The notes beneath the pieces were generated by a model. It saw only the letters and a program-made list of their open reading frames with translations, ran no database searches and was not told the origin of the DNA. From the NCBI GenBank assembly GCA_945873955.1, contig CAMCFA010000001.1, positions 310,001-374,000 of the forward strand: DNA of 64,000 nt, read 5' to 3'. This document shows positions 33,409 through 41,928 of the stretch, piece after piece (the first letter of the stretch is position 1; each line of letters starts with the position of its first letter). A program made the position numbers and the translations under genes. The stretch comes from an uncultured Clostridia bacterium. Its GTDB lineage: Bacteria > Bacillota > Clostridia > Oscillospirales > Ruminococcaceae.

Positions 33409-35184
33409 TTGTTCATGGAAAATGAATACCGCACACAATACTGCAATGCGGTAAGCGAAAAGGATATAGGCAAAAAGGTAAGGGCTGCCGGCTGGGTGGA
33501 GAATATCCGCGACCACGGCGGTATCATGTTCGTTGACCTGCGCGATCATTACGGCGAGGTTCAGGTCGTGTTCCACAACGAGGCGCTTCTGGAGGGTATC
33601 CACAAGGAGTGCGCTGTTTCTATCACCGGTACTGTCGTTAAGCGCGACGAGAGCACCTATAACGACAAGATCGAGACCGGCACAGTCGAGATCGAGGCGG
33701 AGGAAGTCCGCATACTTGGCAAGGTGACTGAGCAGCTTCCGTTCGAGGTCGCTACCTCCCGCGAGACCCGCGAGGACGTCCGTCTGAAGTACCGCTACCT
33801 TGACCTGCGCAACAAGAAAATGCACGACAATATCGTTCTGCGCTCTAAGATAATCAGCTTCCTGCGCAACAAGATGAACGAAATGGGCTTCCTTGAATTA
33901 CAGACCCCTATACTGTCCACCTCCTCACCGGAGGGCGCGAGAGATTACCTTATCCCCAGCCGTAAGCACCACGGAAAGTTCTACGCTCTGCCGCAGGCGC
34001 CACAGATCTTCAAGCAGATCTATATGGTTTCCGGATTTGACAAGTACTTTCAGATAGCGCCCTGCTTCCGCGACGAGGACGCAAGAGCCGACCGTTCCCC
34101 CGGCGAGTTCTATCAGCTTGACTTTGAAATGAGCTTCGCTACGCAGGAGGACGTTTTCGCAGTCGCTGAGGAGGTACTCTCCGCGGCGTTCAAGGAGTTC
34201 TCAAACGGCAAGGCGGTCTCCCCCGCTCCGTTCAAGAGTATCCCCTATGAGGAGGCAATGCTGACCTACGGCTCTGACAAGCCTGACCTGCGCAACCCGC
34301 TGGTAATCAAGGAGCTTTCCGACCTGTTCGTTGACAGCGACTTCAAGCCGTTCTGCAACAAGGTGGTAAGAGGTATCAGAGTTCCCGGCATGGCAAAGCA
34401 GAGCAAGACCTTCTTCAAGAGCATGGAGGAATTCGCTACCGAGGAAGTAGGCATGAAGGGTCTTGGCTACTTCAAGGTCGAGGAGGGCGAGAACGGAATG
34501 TTCAAGTACAACGGCCCTATCGACAAGTTCCTCAACGACGACCAGCGCAGGGAGCTTGCAAAGCGCTGCGAGCTTGAAGTCGGCGACGTGCTGTACTTCA
34601 TTGCTGACAGCAAGAAGAACGCTCCGAAGTTCGCCGGACAGATCAGAACAGAAGTCGCAAAGCGCATGAACCTTATCGACGAGAGCCGCTTTGAGCTGTG
34701 CTTTATCGTTGACTTCCCGATGTACGAGCTGGACGAGGAGACCGGAAAGATCATCTTCACCCACAACCCGTTCTCTATGCCTCAGGGCGGTCTGGACGCG
34801 CTTCTGAACAAAGATCCGCTGGATATACTTGCATATCAGTACGATATCGTATGCAACGGCGTGGAGCTTTCCTCCGGCGCTGTCCGCAACCACGACCTTG
34901 ACATCATGATTAAAGCGTTCGAGATCGCGGGCTACTCCGAGGAGGACGTGGCTAGCAAGTTCGGCGCGCTGTACAATGCGTTCAAGTTCGGCGCACCTCC
35001 CCACGCGGGAATGGCGCCTGGTATCGACCGCATGATCATGCTGCTGACCGGAGAGGAGAGCATCAGAGAGATCATTGCGTTCCCGCTGAACTCCAACGCG
35101 CAGGATATGCTTCTTGGCGCGCCCACGGAGGTAACAGAGCAGCAGCTCCGCGAGGTTCATATCAAGGTAAGAAAGCAGATGTGA
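33409..35184 (+). CDS. aspS: Aspartyl-tRNA synthetase
   Basis: About 591 residues, normal for bacterial AspRS. OB-fold anticodon domain at the N-terminus (VRAAGWVENIRDHGGIMFVDLRD), class II motif 2 (FRDEDARADRSPGEFYQLD), the bacterial GAD insertion and motif 3 (GMAPGIDRMIML). Charges tRNA-Asp. Start is uncertain: TTG at 33409 has AAAGGA 9 nt upstream; ATG at 33415 and TTG at 33400 are in frame alternatives. Monocistronic, with a structured leader and strong terminator. Confidence 0.98.
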   Translation: MFMENEYRTQYCNAVSEKDIGKKVRAAGWVENIRDHGGIMFVDLRDHYGEVQVVFHNEALLEGIHKECAVSITGTVVKRDESTYNDKIETGTVEIEAEEVRILGKVTEQLPFEVATSRETREDVRLKYRYLDLRNKKMHDNIVLRSKIISFLRNKMNEMGFLELQTPILSTSSPEGARDYLIPSRKHHGKFYALPQAPQIFKQIYMVSGFDKYFQIAPCFRDEDARADRSPGEFYQLDFEMSFATQEDVFAVAEEVLSAAFKEFSNGKAVSPAPFKSIPYEEAMLTYGSDKPDLRNPLVIKELSDLFVDSDFKPFCNKVVRGIRVPGMAKQSKTFFKSMEEFATEEVGMKGLGYFKVEEGENGMFKYNGPIDKFLNDDQRRELAKRCELEVGDVLYFIADSKKNAPKFAGQIRTEVAKRMNLIDESRFELCFIVDFPMYELDEETGKIIFTHNPFSMPQGGLDALLNKDPLDILAYQYDIVCNGVELSSGAVRNHDLDIMIKAFEIAGYSEEDVASKFGALYNAFKFGAPPHAGMAPGIDRMIMLLTGEESIREIIAFPLNSNAQDMLLGAPTEVTEQQLREVHIKVRKQM

Positions 35185-35203
35185 TAGCTGCATAAACAAA
35201 TTG

Positions 35204-35232
35204 AGCCGCCCCTTAATTTGGGGCGGCTTTTT
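35204..35232 (+). terminator. Rho-independent terminator of aspS
   Basis: Nine-pair stem AGCCGCCCC/GGGGCGGCT, loop TTAATTT, then TTTT. The same stem may also stop the converging kinase operon, although its minus-strand tail is less T-rich. Confidence 0.85.
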
Positions 35233-35245
35233 GGCATGTTAAGCA

Positions 35246-35959
35246 TTATACCCGTGCAATAACCACGCTCATATCGTCCTCTGAGCCGGCGGCAAGTGCG
35301 CGGCTTATTATCTCCCGACAGGCGGCGATATCGCTTTCGGCGGCGGAGATGATACCCTCCAGCATATCGATATCAAGGAAGTCATGCACCCCGTCAGAGG
35401 TCATCAGCAGACCGCCGCCGGAAAGATCCGATATCTGCGGTCGGAACAGGCTGGAAGTGCCGCCCCCGAAGCAGGCGGTGATCTCACTGCGGCTGCACTG
35501 CTCTGCCTCCTGCGTCCTGCCAAGCGACATGTAGTAATTATAGCTTGTCATGTCGCTTGTCAACTGTTTTAGATACCCGCCTTGTATTGCATACACCCTT
35601 GTATTACCGATATGAAGCAGCTTTCCGGGCTGATTTTCGCAGAGGAACACCCCGGAATAGGTCGCCGCCATTTTCTCCTTTCCGGGAGTATTCTTCGCAA
35701 GCGCCAGCAAACCGCTGTTTATCTCTGATATCTCATCTTGCAGATTTTCGCAGTTGCAGAGCGAAAGCCGCTCGCAGACATACTGCGCCGCGATATCTCC
35801 CCCGGCGTTGCCGCCTACCCCGTCGGAAATCCCCAGCGCGAAGGGCGGCTCAATGTCGCAGCACAGCTCCTCACAGCAGAGGATATTCCCGCCGACAAGA
35901 ATCCTGTCGTCGCTGGCGGATTTGTCGCAGCCGCAGCGGGTCGCCGCACTTATCTTCAT
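35246..35959 (-). CDS. PP2C-family serine/threonine protein phosphatase
   Basis: 237 residues with metal-coordinating motifs in order: GISDGVGGNAGGDIAA, GNTRVYAI, LTSDMTSYN, MTSDGVHDF and the terminal GSEDDMSVVIAR. An N-terminal Cys/Asp stretch (CGCDKSASDD) precedes the core. It removes phosphate from Ser/Thr in a Mn/Mg-dependent way and should reverse the kinase encoded eight genes upstream. Last gene of the signalling operon, 4 bp after the AAA+ gene; AGAGGAAG precedes the ATG. Confidence 0.93.
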   Translation of the reverse strand: MKISAATRCGCDKSASDDRILVGGNILCCEELCCDIEPPFALGISDGVGGNAGGDIAAQYVCERLSLCNCENLQDEISEINSGLLALAKNTPGKEKMAATYSGVFLCENQPGKLLHIGNTRVYAIQGGYLKQLTSDMTSYNYYMSLGRTQEAEQCSRSEITACFGGGTSSLFRPQISDLSGGGLLMTSDGVHDFLDIDMLEGIISAAESDIAACREIISRALAAGSEDDMSVVIARV

Positions 35960-35963
35960 ATTA

Positions 35964-37844
35964 TCACTTCCTCTGACAGTTCAGCGCTGCCGGCATGGAA
36001 TCCGGGTCTATTGCTATAATTTCAAGATCAGCGTCTGAAAAGATACCATTGTCGAACAAGTACCGCGAAAGCGGGTTTATCAGCAGATTCTCCACGATAT
36101 TGCCGATACCGCGTCCGCCGTTTGAGAGATTCCCCAGCGCCTTTTCCAGCAGCGTGGAATACGCCGCATCCGAAAGAGTGACGTTTATCTGCTTGTCCGC
36201 GGCAAGGCTTGACAGTATGCGGTCTACCTGCGAACGCAGTATCTGCCGCGCCGCTTCCGGTCTGATGAAATCAAAAACCACGATATTCTCGCCGATACGG
36301 TTCAGTATCTCCGGGCGTCCCAGTTCAAGCTTGAAGTAGTCCTCAATCGCGCCGCGGACTCTCTGCTGTACCTCCGGGTAGGGCATTTCGGCGGTGACGT
36401 TCTGCACTCTGCCGCCGTCCGGGGTGCGGGTGTAGATTCCAAGATTGCTGGTGAATATTATCACGCACTCGCTGAAATACACCGTGTTGCCTTGCCCGTC
36501 GGTCATTCTACCGTCCTCCAGAATTTGCAGGAACTTATCCAGCACTGACGGGTGCGCCTTTTCTATCTCGTCGAAAAGCAGTATAGAAAAGGGATTGTTC
36601 CTCACGGCGTTGGTGAGCTGACCTCCCGCCTCATAGCCGACATATCCGGGGGGCGCGCCAAGCAGCTTCTGGTCGCTGTGGCTTTGGCTGTATTCGCTCA
36701 TGTCGAAGCGTATGCAGCAGCGCTCGTCCCCGAAAAGCCGCTCCGCAAGGGTCTTGGCGGTTTCGGTCTTACCCGTTCCGGTGGGACCTGCGAAAAACAG
36801 CACGCCTTTAGGTCTGGTGTGGGACGACCCTTGAAGCCCCGACATTCCCGTGACTGCACGTTTCACCACGTCAAGGGTCTTTGTTATGGCGAATTCCTGC
36901 CCCTTGACCCGCCGCCGGAAATCCTCACCGGCGTTGCGCAGCGAATCTACGTCCAGCTCCCGCCACGGGTTCTCTTTTATACCGTACTTGTAGAGGTCTA
37001 TCACGTCACACATGTTCCGTATGGAAATGCGCTCGTTCTTGCAGAGCTTGCGCAGTCCGTTCATCTCGGTGAAGCTGAAACCCTCGGTCAGCGCCGCGAA
37101 GCGCTCCTGTATCTTTTCCAGCTCCGCCGGGTGCTCGGTGAAATACGGCATTTCACTGCGGAAGATATCTCCGGCGAAAAAGGTCGCGAAGTTATCCCCG
37201 CGGACAAAACCGGCGCGTTCCTCCTTTGTGGGCGTGGAAATTGTAATTGTTTTCTGGTTCGGGTTGTCAAGATAGAACCACGCCGGGATATCGTTGGATT
37301 TGTTCACGATAAGCACCAGCAGATTCCGCAGCTTGCCGCCCGCAGCTTCGGTGCGGACTTCCGCCGCCTCCATTGAAGTCTGAAGCAGCGTGGTGTAGCT
37401 GTCCACCTCAGACTGCTGCAAGTGGTCGGGGGAAACTATATACCGGGACGCGAAATTCATCACGATAACGCAGGACTGTTTGTTCTGGCTGAGAGTGTTC
37501 CTCACAAGCTGCACTGCCCCGCCAGCGTTGTTCCCTTTGAACGCCGCGGGAACTGCCCCGTCGGTCACGCTCACCCCTGCCAGCTTCGCGAATGCTTCAA
37601 GGTAGCCCTCCTCGCAGGGGTTAGAGAATCCCCGAAGGCTGTCGTAGAACGTGATGACCTCGTACCCCATGTCCTTGAAGAAGTAGTGAAGATAGTCCGT
37701 CAGCCGCAGAATGCTCCCCTTGGGGATACTGCCCTCGCTGGGGTACTGATAGCTGTCGTATATGTTTCCCTCCAACATGATGAGGGGCTTAATCCTGCTG
37801 AATATCGAAAGCTCGCGATGCCACTTGGGGATATATTCGCTCAT
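35964..37844 (-). CDS. ClpB-like AAA+ ATPase with degenerate N-terminal ATPase-like domain
   Basis: 626 residues. Residues 310-620 form an HSP100 D2-type AAA+ module: Walker A GPTGTGKTE (353-361), pore loop GYVGY (400-404), Walker B ILLFDEIEKAHP (421-432), sensor IIFTSNLG and a C-terminal small domain. Residues 1-290 look like a decayed AAA domain: LIMLEGNIYDSY, a Walker-B-like CVIVMNFASR and sensor-like LVLIVNKSND, but no Walker A. No ClpP-binding [VIL]GF loop follows the sensor, so it probably remodels proteins without a protease. AAAGGAG precedes the ATG. The operon context points to phosphorylation-controlled disassembly or assembly. Confidence 0.9.
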   Translation of the reverse strand: MSEYIPKWHRELSIFSRIKPLIMLEGNIYDSYQYPSEGSIPKGSILRLTDYLHYFFKDMGYEVITFYDSLRGFSNPCEEGYLEAFAKLAGVSVTDGAVPAAFKGNNAGGAVQLVRNTLSQNKQSCVIVMNFASRYIVSPDHLQQSEVDSYTTLLQTSMEAAEVRTEAAGGKLRNLLVLIVNKSNDIPAWFYLDNPNQKTITISTPTKEERAGFVRGDNFATFFAGDIFRSEMPYFTEHPAELEKIQERFAALTEGFSFTEMNGLRKLCKNERISIRNMCDVIDLYKYGIKENPWRELDVDSLRNAGEDFRRRVKGQEFAITKTLDVVKRAVTGMSGLQGSSHTRPKGVLFFAGPTGTGKTETAKTLAERLFGDERCCIRFDMSEYSQSHSDQKLLGAPPGYVGYEAGGQLTNAVRNNPFSILLFDEIEKAHPSVLDKFLQILEDGRMTDGQGNTVYFSECVIIFTSNLGIYTRTPDGGRVQNVTAEMPYPEVQQRVRGAIEDYFKLELGRPEILNRIGENIVVFDFIRPEAARQILRSQVDRILSSLAADKQINVTLSDAAYSTLLEKALGNLSNGGRGIGNIVENLLINPLSRYLFDNGIFSDADLEIIAIDPDSMPAALNCQRK

Positions 37845-37856
37845 TCTTATCTCCTT

Positions 37857-38951
37857 TTACACACCCGGGAACTCCGACAAATGCCGGCAGGGTATCCCGT
37901 TTTCAAGGCAGTACTTCTGCGCCATGCTGTCCGGCAGGCAGTATACCACCACGCTCTTCGCGCCGGAGGACTTCACCATGATACCGCACAGGTCAACAAG
38001 CTCGGTGTTCATGCCGAGGACTGCCACCGCACGGCTCTTGCTGAGGAAAAAGTCGCTGAACGGGCTGATTATCTGCTGGGTGTACTCCGGCACAACCAGC
38101 CGTTCCAGCCTTGAACACTCCACGAACGCGTTGTTCTCAATGGTCAGCAGCGTGTCCGGCAGAACTACCTTAGTGAGCCGACCACACCAGCCGAAGCACT
38201 TCTCCGGAAGCACTGTGATACGGGTGTTTTCAAGGTGTACCTCTGTGAAGATACAGCTTGCAAACGCGCCTGCGCCGATAGTCATAAGGCTGTCCGGGAA
38301 CGAAATCGTACTCAGCGTGCAGGCGCTGAAAGAGTTCTTCCCTATCATGTAGAGGTGCTCCGGCAGTATCAGACGTTTCAGCTTGGTGCTGCGGAACGCG
38401 CCGTCGCCTATTCTTGTGACGGTGCAGCCGTCGATAACGTCCGGAATCTCCAGCACCTCCGGGATCTCCACCTCGCCGTCAAAGGAATGGTGAGTGTTGA
38501 ACCCGGTGATAGTCACCTCGTCGTTTTCCACCCGGTAGGAAAGGTATTTCAGCGCAGTTTCGTACCGATTGTCCGGCTGCTTTGACTGCCACTTGTCCAG
38601 CGCCTCTGCAATGCGGGTGTTTGTGGCTAGCATGCTCTTTTCCCTGGACTCCTTGACAGCTTCGTCTATGCGGGAATCCAGCGCCTGCTGCTCCGCGCGG
38701 ACATTATCGGCGGACTTTCGCTGCTCGTCTAAATCGAATTTCTCGCTGTCCGAAACGGAATTCAGAAATGCCGCTGCTTTCAGCAGCCGCTCTTGACTGG
38801 CAAGATACGCGCTCATCTGCTGTGAGGACTGAATGTCCTTCAGGGTGCAGAGCGTTTCGGTAAGTATCTCTATCTTCTTCTCCGCCGCGTCCAGACGCTG
38901 GTGCAGCGACTCTATCTCTATCCGCTGTTTGAGTTCTTCAAGCTCGGTCAT
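37857..38951 (-). CDS. Coiled-coil / leucine-rich-repeat (BspA type) protein
   Basis: 364 residues. Residues 1-130 form a long coiled coil (LEELKQRIEIESLHQRLDAA, LDEQRKSADNVRAEQQALDS). Residues about 150-340 are five or six LRR_5 repeats (VTRIGDGAFRSTKLKRLILP, MTIGAGAFASCIFTEVHLEN, LTIENNAFVECSRLERLVVP). No signal peptide, unlike most BspA-type proteins, so it is cytoplasmic and probably a binding scaffold or recognition module. ATGA overlap with the preceding small gene. Confidence 0.88.
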   Translation of the reverse strand: MTELEELKQRIEIESLHQRLDAAEKKIEILTETLCTLKDIQSSQQMSAYLASQERLLKAAAFLNSVSDSEKFDLDEQRKSADNVRAEQQALDSRIDEAVKESREKSMLATNTRIAEALDKWQSKQPDNRYETALKYLSYRVENDEVTITGFNTHHSFDGEVEIPEVLEIPDVIDGCTVTRIGDGAFRSTKLKRLILPEHLYMIGKNSFSACTLSTISFPDSLMTIGAGAFASCIFTEVHLENTRITVLPEKCFGWCGRLTKVVLPDTLLTIENNAFVECSRLERLVVPEYTQQIISPFSDFFLSKSRAVAVLGMNTELVDLCGIMVKSSGAKSVVVYCLPDSMAQKYCLENGIPCRHLSEFPGV

Positions 38952-39391
38952 CTATCCTTGTCCTCTCTCATCATAAGGCTTATCGTCTGTGCAATGCCGC
39001 TCACCGCCGCGCGTTTCGCCGTGTCGGAGTTTACCCTGCCGCTCCGCGCAGCCTGTTCCGCCGCCGAACGCAGAACGTTCCCGCTAAGTTGTTTCATGAA
39101 ATCGGTCAGTTCTTTTGCTTCGGCGGACGGCTCCTGCTTCTCCGGCTGGGGTCGCGATCCGGTTTCGGGCTTTTTCGGCTCCGGCTTGTTCTCCGGTGTG
39201 AAGCTCGGCAGCTCCTCGCAGCCGCAGACGCTGTAAAGCAGCTCCGACAGCCGCAGCAGACTGCTCCTGCGTTTCACGCAGGACTGTATCTCACCGGGAT
39301 AGGGCAGCTTTTCCACGCGGCGCAGCGTTTCGCTCAGCAGCGCAAGCCTGATGTACGCAATATCGCGCTGCGCTGTATCACTGCTGTTCAT
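38948..39391 (-). CDS. Small operon protein, unknown function
   Basis: 147 residues: a helical N-terminus (DIAYIRLALLSETLRRVEKL), a Cys-containing middle (ELLYSVCGCEELP), a Pro/Glu/Lys-rich linker (PENKPEPKKPETGSRPQPEK) and a helical C-terminus. No recognisable domain. ATG at 39391, 8 nt after AAAGGCGG; it overlaps the radical-SAM gene by 14 bp and the LRR gene by 4 bp, so translation is coupled on both sides. A connector role inside the system is inference. Confidence 0.78.
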   Translation of the reverse strand: MNSSDTAQRDIAYIRLALLSETLRRVEKLPYPGEIQSCVKRRSSLLRLSELLYSVCGCEELPSFTPENKPEPKKPETGSRPQPEKQEPSAEAKELTDFMKQLSGNVLRSAAEQAARSGRVNSDTAKRAAVSGIAQTISLMMREDKDR

Positions 39392-40013
39392 CGCTGTCAC
39401 CGCCTTTCAGCAGACTTTTCTCCGCCAGCCGCCGTTCAAGCTGCTGCGGGTAGTCTGCGCTGTGTATTCCCACCGAAATAACGCTGTTTCCGGCGGTGAA
39501 ATTCTGTATCGCGTTCCCGCGGCGCATATATTCCTCATAAGCGCCGCGAAAGCTCTCGTCAAGGAATATCACCTGCTGGTTATCTGAACCCCGCAGCGGG
39601 CAGCCGTTGTTGCGCTCCTCGACATAAAGCCCGTCGATAAGCACCGCCGCGCTTTGCAGTATCTCCTCCACGCAGTTGGAGTTCATCTCCCGAAGCTGCG
39701 CCAGCGTGTATCCGGTGTAAATAAGTATATCGTGTGAGATAGTTCTCAGCTCCGGCAGGAGCTTCGCAAGCTCCTCCGGCTGCTCCATAGGGTCGCCGCC
39801 GGTTATCGTGAAGCCGTCCACCCGCCTGCTGTCTGAAATGGAACGCACCAGCTTCAGCAGGTTTTCCACGGAAATATCGTACTCCTTCCGGGGCTGCCAC
39901 AATTCGGGGTTGCTGCACCCTTTGCACCCGTGTGAGCAGCCGCACAGCCACAGTCCTATCCTCTCGCCGGGGCCAAGCGTCCTTACCGGGTACAATATCC
40001 GGGCTAAGTTCAT
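39378..40013 (-). CDS. NrdG-like radical-SAM single-cluster protein
   Basis: 211 residues. It has the radical-SAM cluster motif CSHGCKGC within LWLCGCSHGCKGCSNPELW, the SAM-binding GGDPMEQPEEL and ILIYTGYTLAQL, as in anaerobic ribonucleotide reductase activases. No NrdD or other glycyl-radical enzyme is nearby, so classic activase duty is unlikely here. C-terminal 60 residues are atypical (SADYPQQLERRLAEKSLL). ATG at 40013 overlaps the FHA gene stop (ATGA). Presence in a kinase/FHA operon is unexpected. Confidence 0.88.
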   Translation of the reverse strand: MNLARILYPVRTLGPGERIGLWLCGCSHGCKGCSNPELWQPRKEYDISVENLLKLVRSISDSRRVDGFTITGGDPMEQPEELAKLLPELRTISHDILIYTGYTLAQLREMNSNCVEEILQSAAVLIDGLYVEERNNGCPLRGSDNQQVIFLDESFRGAYEEYMRRGNAIQNFTAGNSVISVGIHSADYPQQLERRLAEKSLLKGGDSDEQQ

Positions 40014-40597
40014 GGGCATATCCTCACGGTGAAATAGGCTGCGCCCTCCTGCCGTGTACCCTCCGCGGAGTTGCCGCCAAGCCCTATCTCGTCGCCGTCG
40101 TGCAGCTCCTGCCGGCATGAAATGCGGAGGTTATTCACATAGGTGAAGTTTGTAGTACTAAGGTTCGTGATGTAAAGCCGCCCGTTTTCCGCAGTGAGCC
40201 TTGCGTGGGTGCGGCTCACATACGGCTTTGCGGAAAGGTACTCGCGCATTTCCTGCTCCCTGCCGACGTCGGTTTCCGGCTGGGTCAGCTCGTATGCGTA
40301 CTCGCCGTCAAGGGAAGCCAGCGTGAAATGCGGAGCGCTCTCCGGGACGTCCTCACTGGGGATAATATCTGAAATGTCCTCGCCGCAGACCGCGCATTTC
40401 CGCATTGCGGCGGGATTCCTCGCGCCGCAGCCGCACACCCGCACAAACGCTCTTGGCGCGGAGGTATCAGCGGGCTTTGTCGAGGTATTTTCGTCCACCA
40501 CCGGGGTGGAAGTGAGGTCAGCCTCGCACTGTGAACACTCTATCCGGCTGGGCGGATTGTGAAAGCCGCAGTCCGGGCATATTCTGTATTTACTCAT
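40010..40597 (-). CDS. Double zinc-ribbon plus FHA domain protein
   Basis: 195 residues. Two zinc ribbons: CPDCGFHNPPSRIECSQC (residues 7-24) and CGCGARNPAAMRKCAVC (about 55-71). Then a forkhead-associated domain (about 95-193) with VSRTHARLTAENGRLYITNL and the TNFTYVNN...DGDEIGLGG strands, including the SRTHA phosphothreonine-binding core. It should read phospho-Thr made by the operon kinase, whose N-terminal TxxNPALS repeats are candidate ligands. It overlaps neighbours on both sides. Confidence 0.93.
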   Translation of the reverse strand: MSKYRICPDCGFHNPPSRIECSQCEADLTSTPVVDENTSTKPADTSAPRAFVRVCGCGARNPAAMRKCAVCGEDISDIIPSEDVPESAPHFTLASLDGEYAYELTQPETDVGREQEMREYLSAKPYVSRTHARLTAENGRLYITNLSTTNFTYVNNLRISCRQELHDGDEIGLGGNSAEGTRQEGAAYFTVRICP

Positions 40598-41882
40598 CTG
40601 CGCTCAATTCCTTTGGTGCGGAGTTCTGCCGCTGATCCTCTGTGAAGTCAGCAAGGGTGACGTCCTCCGTTAAGTCGTAGTCGGAAACGTTGATTATCTG
40701 CGCGTATGCGGTGTCCGGGGGCAGCAGCGAAATATGCTCCGACTCAATTCCCTTTTCAAGCAGCCGCCGCTCGAACTCTCTGAATCTGCCGCAGAAGCTG
40801 CGCATATCCTCGGCAAGGCGGTCAGCTTCCGTCGGTTCGGGAACCCTGTCCCTATCGCCAAGACCGCCAAGCTCCATTGTGATATTTCCACTCGCGGAAT
40901 AGGTCACGTTTACCGCCGTCCCCTCGCTGAAGGAATACAGCTCGTTGCGGAACGCAGCGCCGCTTTTCTTCACCACGGAACGGTTTCCTATGAGCCGGTA
41001 GCCCATGTCCTCCATTACCTCGTCTATGCAGCGGGAAATGTAATCCTGCTCGTCGCTGCGGGCGGTTTGCGCTTCAAGCTCCGCGATAAGCTGACTAAGC
41101 CGCGCCGGGGCGCTCCTGCTGAACGGAACTCCCTGCGGCGCTTCTCCGCGTTCCTCGCAGAGCGCGTGATACCTCGCAAGCAGCCTGTCGTACTCCGCGC
41201 CGCATTCACGGCGAAGCTCCGAATAGCTGCGGCACTCCTTTTCCAGCCTTGCCACCGTCATGGAGCTGAAATTGTGCAGGAAATCCTCGCTGTCTATCTC
41301 GGACAGCTTCTTTTGAGCCTTTGCGATATCCTGCCGCAGCTCGTTGCTAAGCTCTGCCGCCGGTATCTCAGCAAGCCTGCCGGAAAGCTCCAGCTTCATG
41401 TCACGCAGGCGCTTCTGCACCGGGGTCATGATCTGGCTGAAATCAGCGCCGGAGAGCCTGTCAAGGCTGTCGCTAATGTCCTGCCGCAGCGCCTTGATGT
41501 TTCGCACGGATATACCCTCCAACTCGCCGCAGAGCTTCACTGCCTCGTCAAGGGACTTCTGCGCTTCAGATACCGCGCGCTCCAACTTATCCGGCGTTTC
41601 GTTCCTGCCGAGAGCCGACAGGTTTTTCAGAGCCGCGGCGGTCTTTTCCTCCAGCTTTTTGAGCTTTGCCGAATAGCCGCCGTCTTCGCCGGTGCGCTCC
41701 ATGAGCGCCTTAGCCTGATCCGCCGCAGAGTCCGGCAGCTTTGTCACGGAATTCAGCTTAGCGGTAAGGTGTACGATATGCGCCCTCGCCTCGCCTATCC
41801 TGCGCTCCCGCTCACGCTGGGCGATCAGCGCACGGCGCTGCGCCGGGGTCAGTCTGTATTCTGATGTCTTTGGTCCGCTCAT
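40590..41882 (-). CDS. Long coiled-coil protein, unknown function
   Basis: 430 residues, strongly helical with heptad-like stretches (LKKLEEKTAAALKNLSAL, RLRDMKLELSGRLAEIPA, ARLEKECRSYSELRRECG). A more globular C-terminal part (from about 290: DEVMEDMGYRLIGNRSVVKK, TYSASGNITMELGG) looks like a small alpha/beta domain. No signal peptide or membrane segment. ATG at 41882 follows GGAGG by 6 nt. It overlaps the FHA gene by 8 bp. Possibly the structural or substrate component of the system. Confidence 0.82.
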   Translation of the reverse strand: MSGPKTSEYRLTPAQRRALIAQRERERRIGEARAHIVHLTAKLNSVTKLPDSAADQAKALMERTGEDGGYSAKLKKLEEKTAAALKNLSALGRNETPDKLERAVSEAQKSLDEAVKLCGELEGISVRNIKALRQDISDSLDRLSGADFSQIMTPVQKRLRDMKLELSGRLAEIPAAELSNELRQDIAKAQKKLSEIDSEDFLHNFSSMTVARLEKECRSYSELRRECGAEYDRLLARYHALCEERGEAPQGVPFSRSAPARLSQLIAELEAQTARSDEQDYISRCIDEVMEDMGYRLIGNRSVVKKSGAAFRNELYSFSEGTAVNVTYSASGNITMELGGLGDRDRVPEPTEADRLAEDMRSFCGRFREFERRLLEKGIESEHISLLPPDTAYAQIINVSDYDLTEDVTLADFTEDQRQNSAPKELSADE

Positions 41883-41928
41883 TGCTATCCTCCGTTCCAT
41901 TTTATTGCCATGTCACGCTATCACGCTT

